A stretch of 5,375 nt of DNA from Rickettsia typhi. GTDB taxonomy: Bacteria; Pseudomonadota; Alphaproteobacteria; Rickettsiales; Deianiraeaceae. Below the pieces are notes generated by a model. The model was not told the DNA's origin and did not search any database. It saw only the letters and a program-made list of their open reading frames with translations. Shown here in pieces: positions 5,135 to 5,375 of this stretch; the stretch's first letter is position 1; each line of letters opens with the position of its first letter. The stretch is from positions 1 through 5,375 of the forward strand of contig CAMAVG010000062.1 in NCBI GenBank assembly GCA_945861605.1, in the 5' to 3' direction. The translations under genes and the position numbers were made by a program.

Positions 5135-5210
5135 TGGCAGGAGCGGAGGGGCTCGAACCCACGACCTACGGCTTTGGAGACCGACGCTCTACCAACTGAG
5201 CTACACTCCT
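5135..5210 (-). tRNA. tRNA-Trp (anticodon CCA)
   Basis: Read on the minus strand, the 76-base gene folds as a cloverleaf: acceptor AGGAGTG with CGCTCCT (one G-T pair), D arm GCTC/GAGC, anticodon loop CTCCAAA with anticodon CCA, T loop TTCGAGC, discriminator G73 and an encoded CCA end. The anticodon stem TCGGT/GCCGT has a T-T mismatch at 27/43 and a T-G pair at 31/39. The T stem GTGGG/CCCTC has a T-T mismatch at 50/64. Apart from these, the sequence looks like alphaproteobacterial tRNA-Trp. Its CCA end is 1 base from the hisIE stop codon, so its 3' trailer is antisense to hisIE. Confidence 0.93.
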
Positions 5211-5223
5211 ACGATGGTATTTC

Positions 5224-5311
5224 TGGCAGACAGGATGGGATTCGAACCCACGATAAGTTGCCCTATACACGCGTTCCAGGCGTGCTCCTTCAACCACTCG
5301 GACACCTGTCT
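5224..5311 (-). tRNA. tRNA-Ser (anticodon GGA)
   Basis: Read on the minus strand, the 88-base class II tRNA has acceptor AGACAGG/CCTGTCT, a D arm beginning TCCGAGTGG, and a fully paired anticodon stem CACGC/GCGTG around loop CTGGAAC with anticodon GGA (reads UCC and UCU). It has a long variable arm with a 5-bp stem capped by GCAA, T arm GTGGG/CCCAT with loop TTCGAAT, G73 and an encoded CCA end. Position 38 is C instead of the usual A. It lies 13 bases upstream of tRNA-Trp on the same strand, so the two are probably co-transcribed. Confidence 0.94.
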
Positions 5312-5325
5312 AAACCTAACCCATC

Positions 5326-5352
5326 CTTAAACAATCAAAATGCGTATGTCAA
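5326..5352 (-). promoter_or_regulatory. Candidate promoter for the tRNA-Ser/tRNA-Trp unit
   Basis: On the minus strand a perfect TTGACA (complement of 5347-5352), again preceded by C, is followed after 15 bases by TTTAAG (complement of 5326-5331, 4 of 6 matches to TATAAT). An alternative spacing of 17 bases gives TAAGGA, a poorer match. The start would fall a few bases before the tRNA-Ser 5' end at 5311. The -35 box is convincing and sits in the same nine bases, GCTTGACAT, as the -35 box of the his operon; the -10 box is weak. Confidence 0.45.
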
Positions 5353-5375
5353 GCAAAATGTTTAAAATATCACAA

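Noticed and set aside
1..5223. tRNA-mediated integration of the his block, with att repeats
   Set aside because: No copy of the tRNA-Trp or tRNA-Ser 3' end is found at the left edge of the operon, and no integrase is present.
5174..5365. + strand open frame across the tRNA genes
   Set aside because: It is antisense to two clear tRNA genes and has no independent support.

Overview
The window holds one compact histidine-biosynthesis operon on the + strand, followed by two tRNA genes pointing back at it. The DNA is AT-rich. Three weak signs suggest an alphaproteobacterium, possibly of a reduced, host-associated kind such as Rickettsiales or Holosporales: the AT-richness, the tRNA-Trp sequence as I recall it for that class, and a CTTGAC-type -35 box in front of both transcription units. 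This placement is an inference. The His proteins themselves look more like the enterobacterial/gammaproteobacterial or Bacteroidota types: long-form HisG, fused HisIE, and gene order G-D-...-H-A-F-IE. The operon may therefore have been acquired horizontally.

Layout. Positions 1-210 are non-coding. They contain an AT-rich imperfect palindrome (12-41), two overlapping hairpins (61-105), and a control region with two copies of a perfect 12-bp palindrome, TGTACTAGTACA (130-141 and 179-190). Each copy sits in or on a candidate promoter. Positions 211-513 encode a 100-residue TrpR-superfamily protein of the YerC/YecD type, the likely repressor. Then follow hisG (506-1348), hisD (1355-2527), hisH (2524-3090), hisA (3087-3791), hisF (3788-4543) and hisIE (4528-5133), nearly all overlapping. 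tRNA-Trp(CCA) (5135-5210) and tRNA-Ser(GGA) (5224-5311) lie on the minus strand with a candidate promoter at 5326-5352. Nothing further was seen at 5353-5375.

How it works together. HisG, HisIE, HisA and HisHF take PRPP and ATP to imidazole-glycerol phosphate plus AICAR. HisD oxidises histidinol to histidine. The three intermediate steps (HisB dehydratase, HisC aminotransferase, histidinol-phosphate phosphatase) are not encoded here. They are absent at exactly the place, between hisD and hisH, where hisC and hisB sit in the E. coli order. The palindromes share the ACTAGT core of the classical trp operator, and the first gene is a TrpR relative. The simplest reading is an autoregulated his operon controlled by a TrpR-like repressor.

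The most notable points are the twin operators paired with the TrpR-like gene, the clean absence of hisC and hisB, a HisD with a shortened N-terminus and a lost di-glycine loop, and a Gly-to-Arg change in a phosphate-binding loop of HisF. I saw no mobile element, CRISPR array or unknown multi-gene system.
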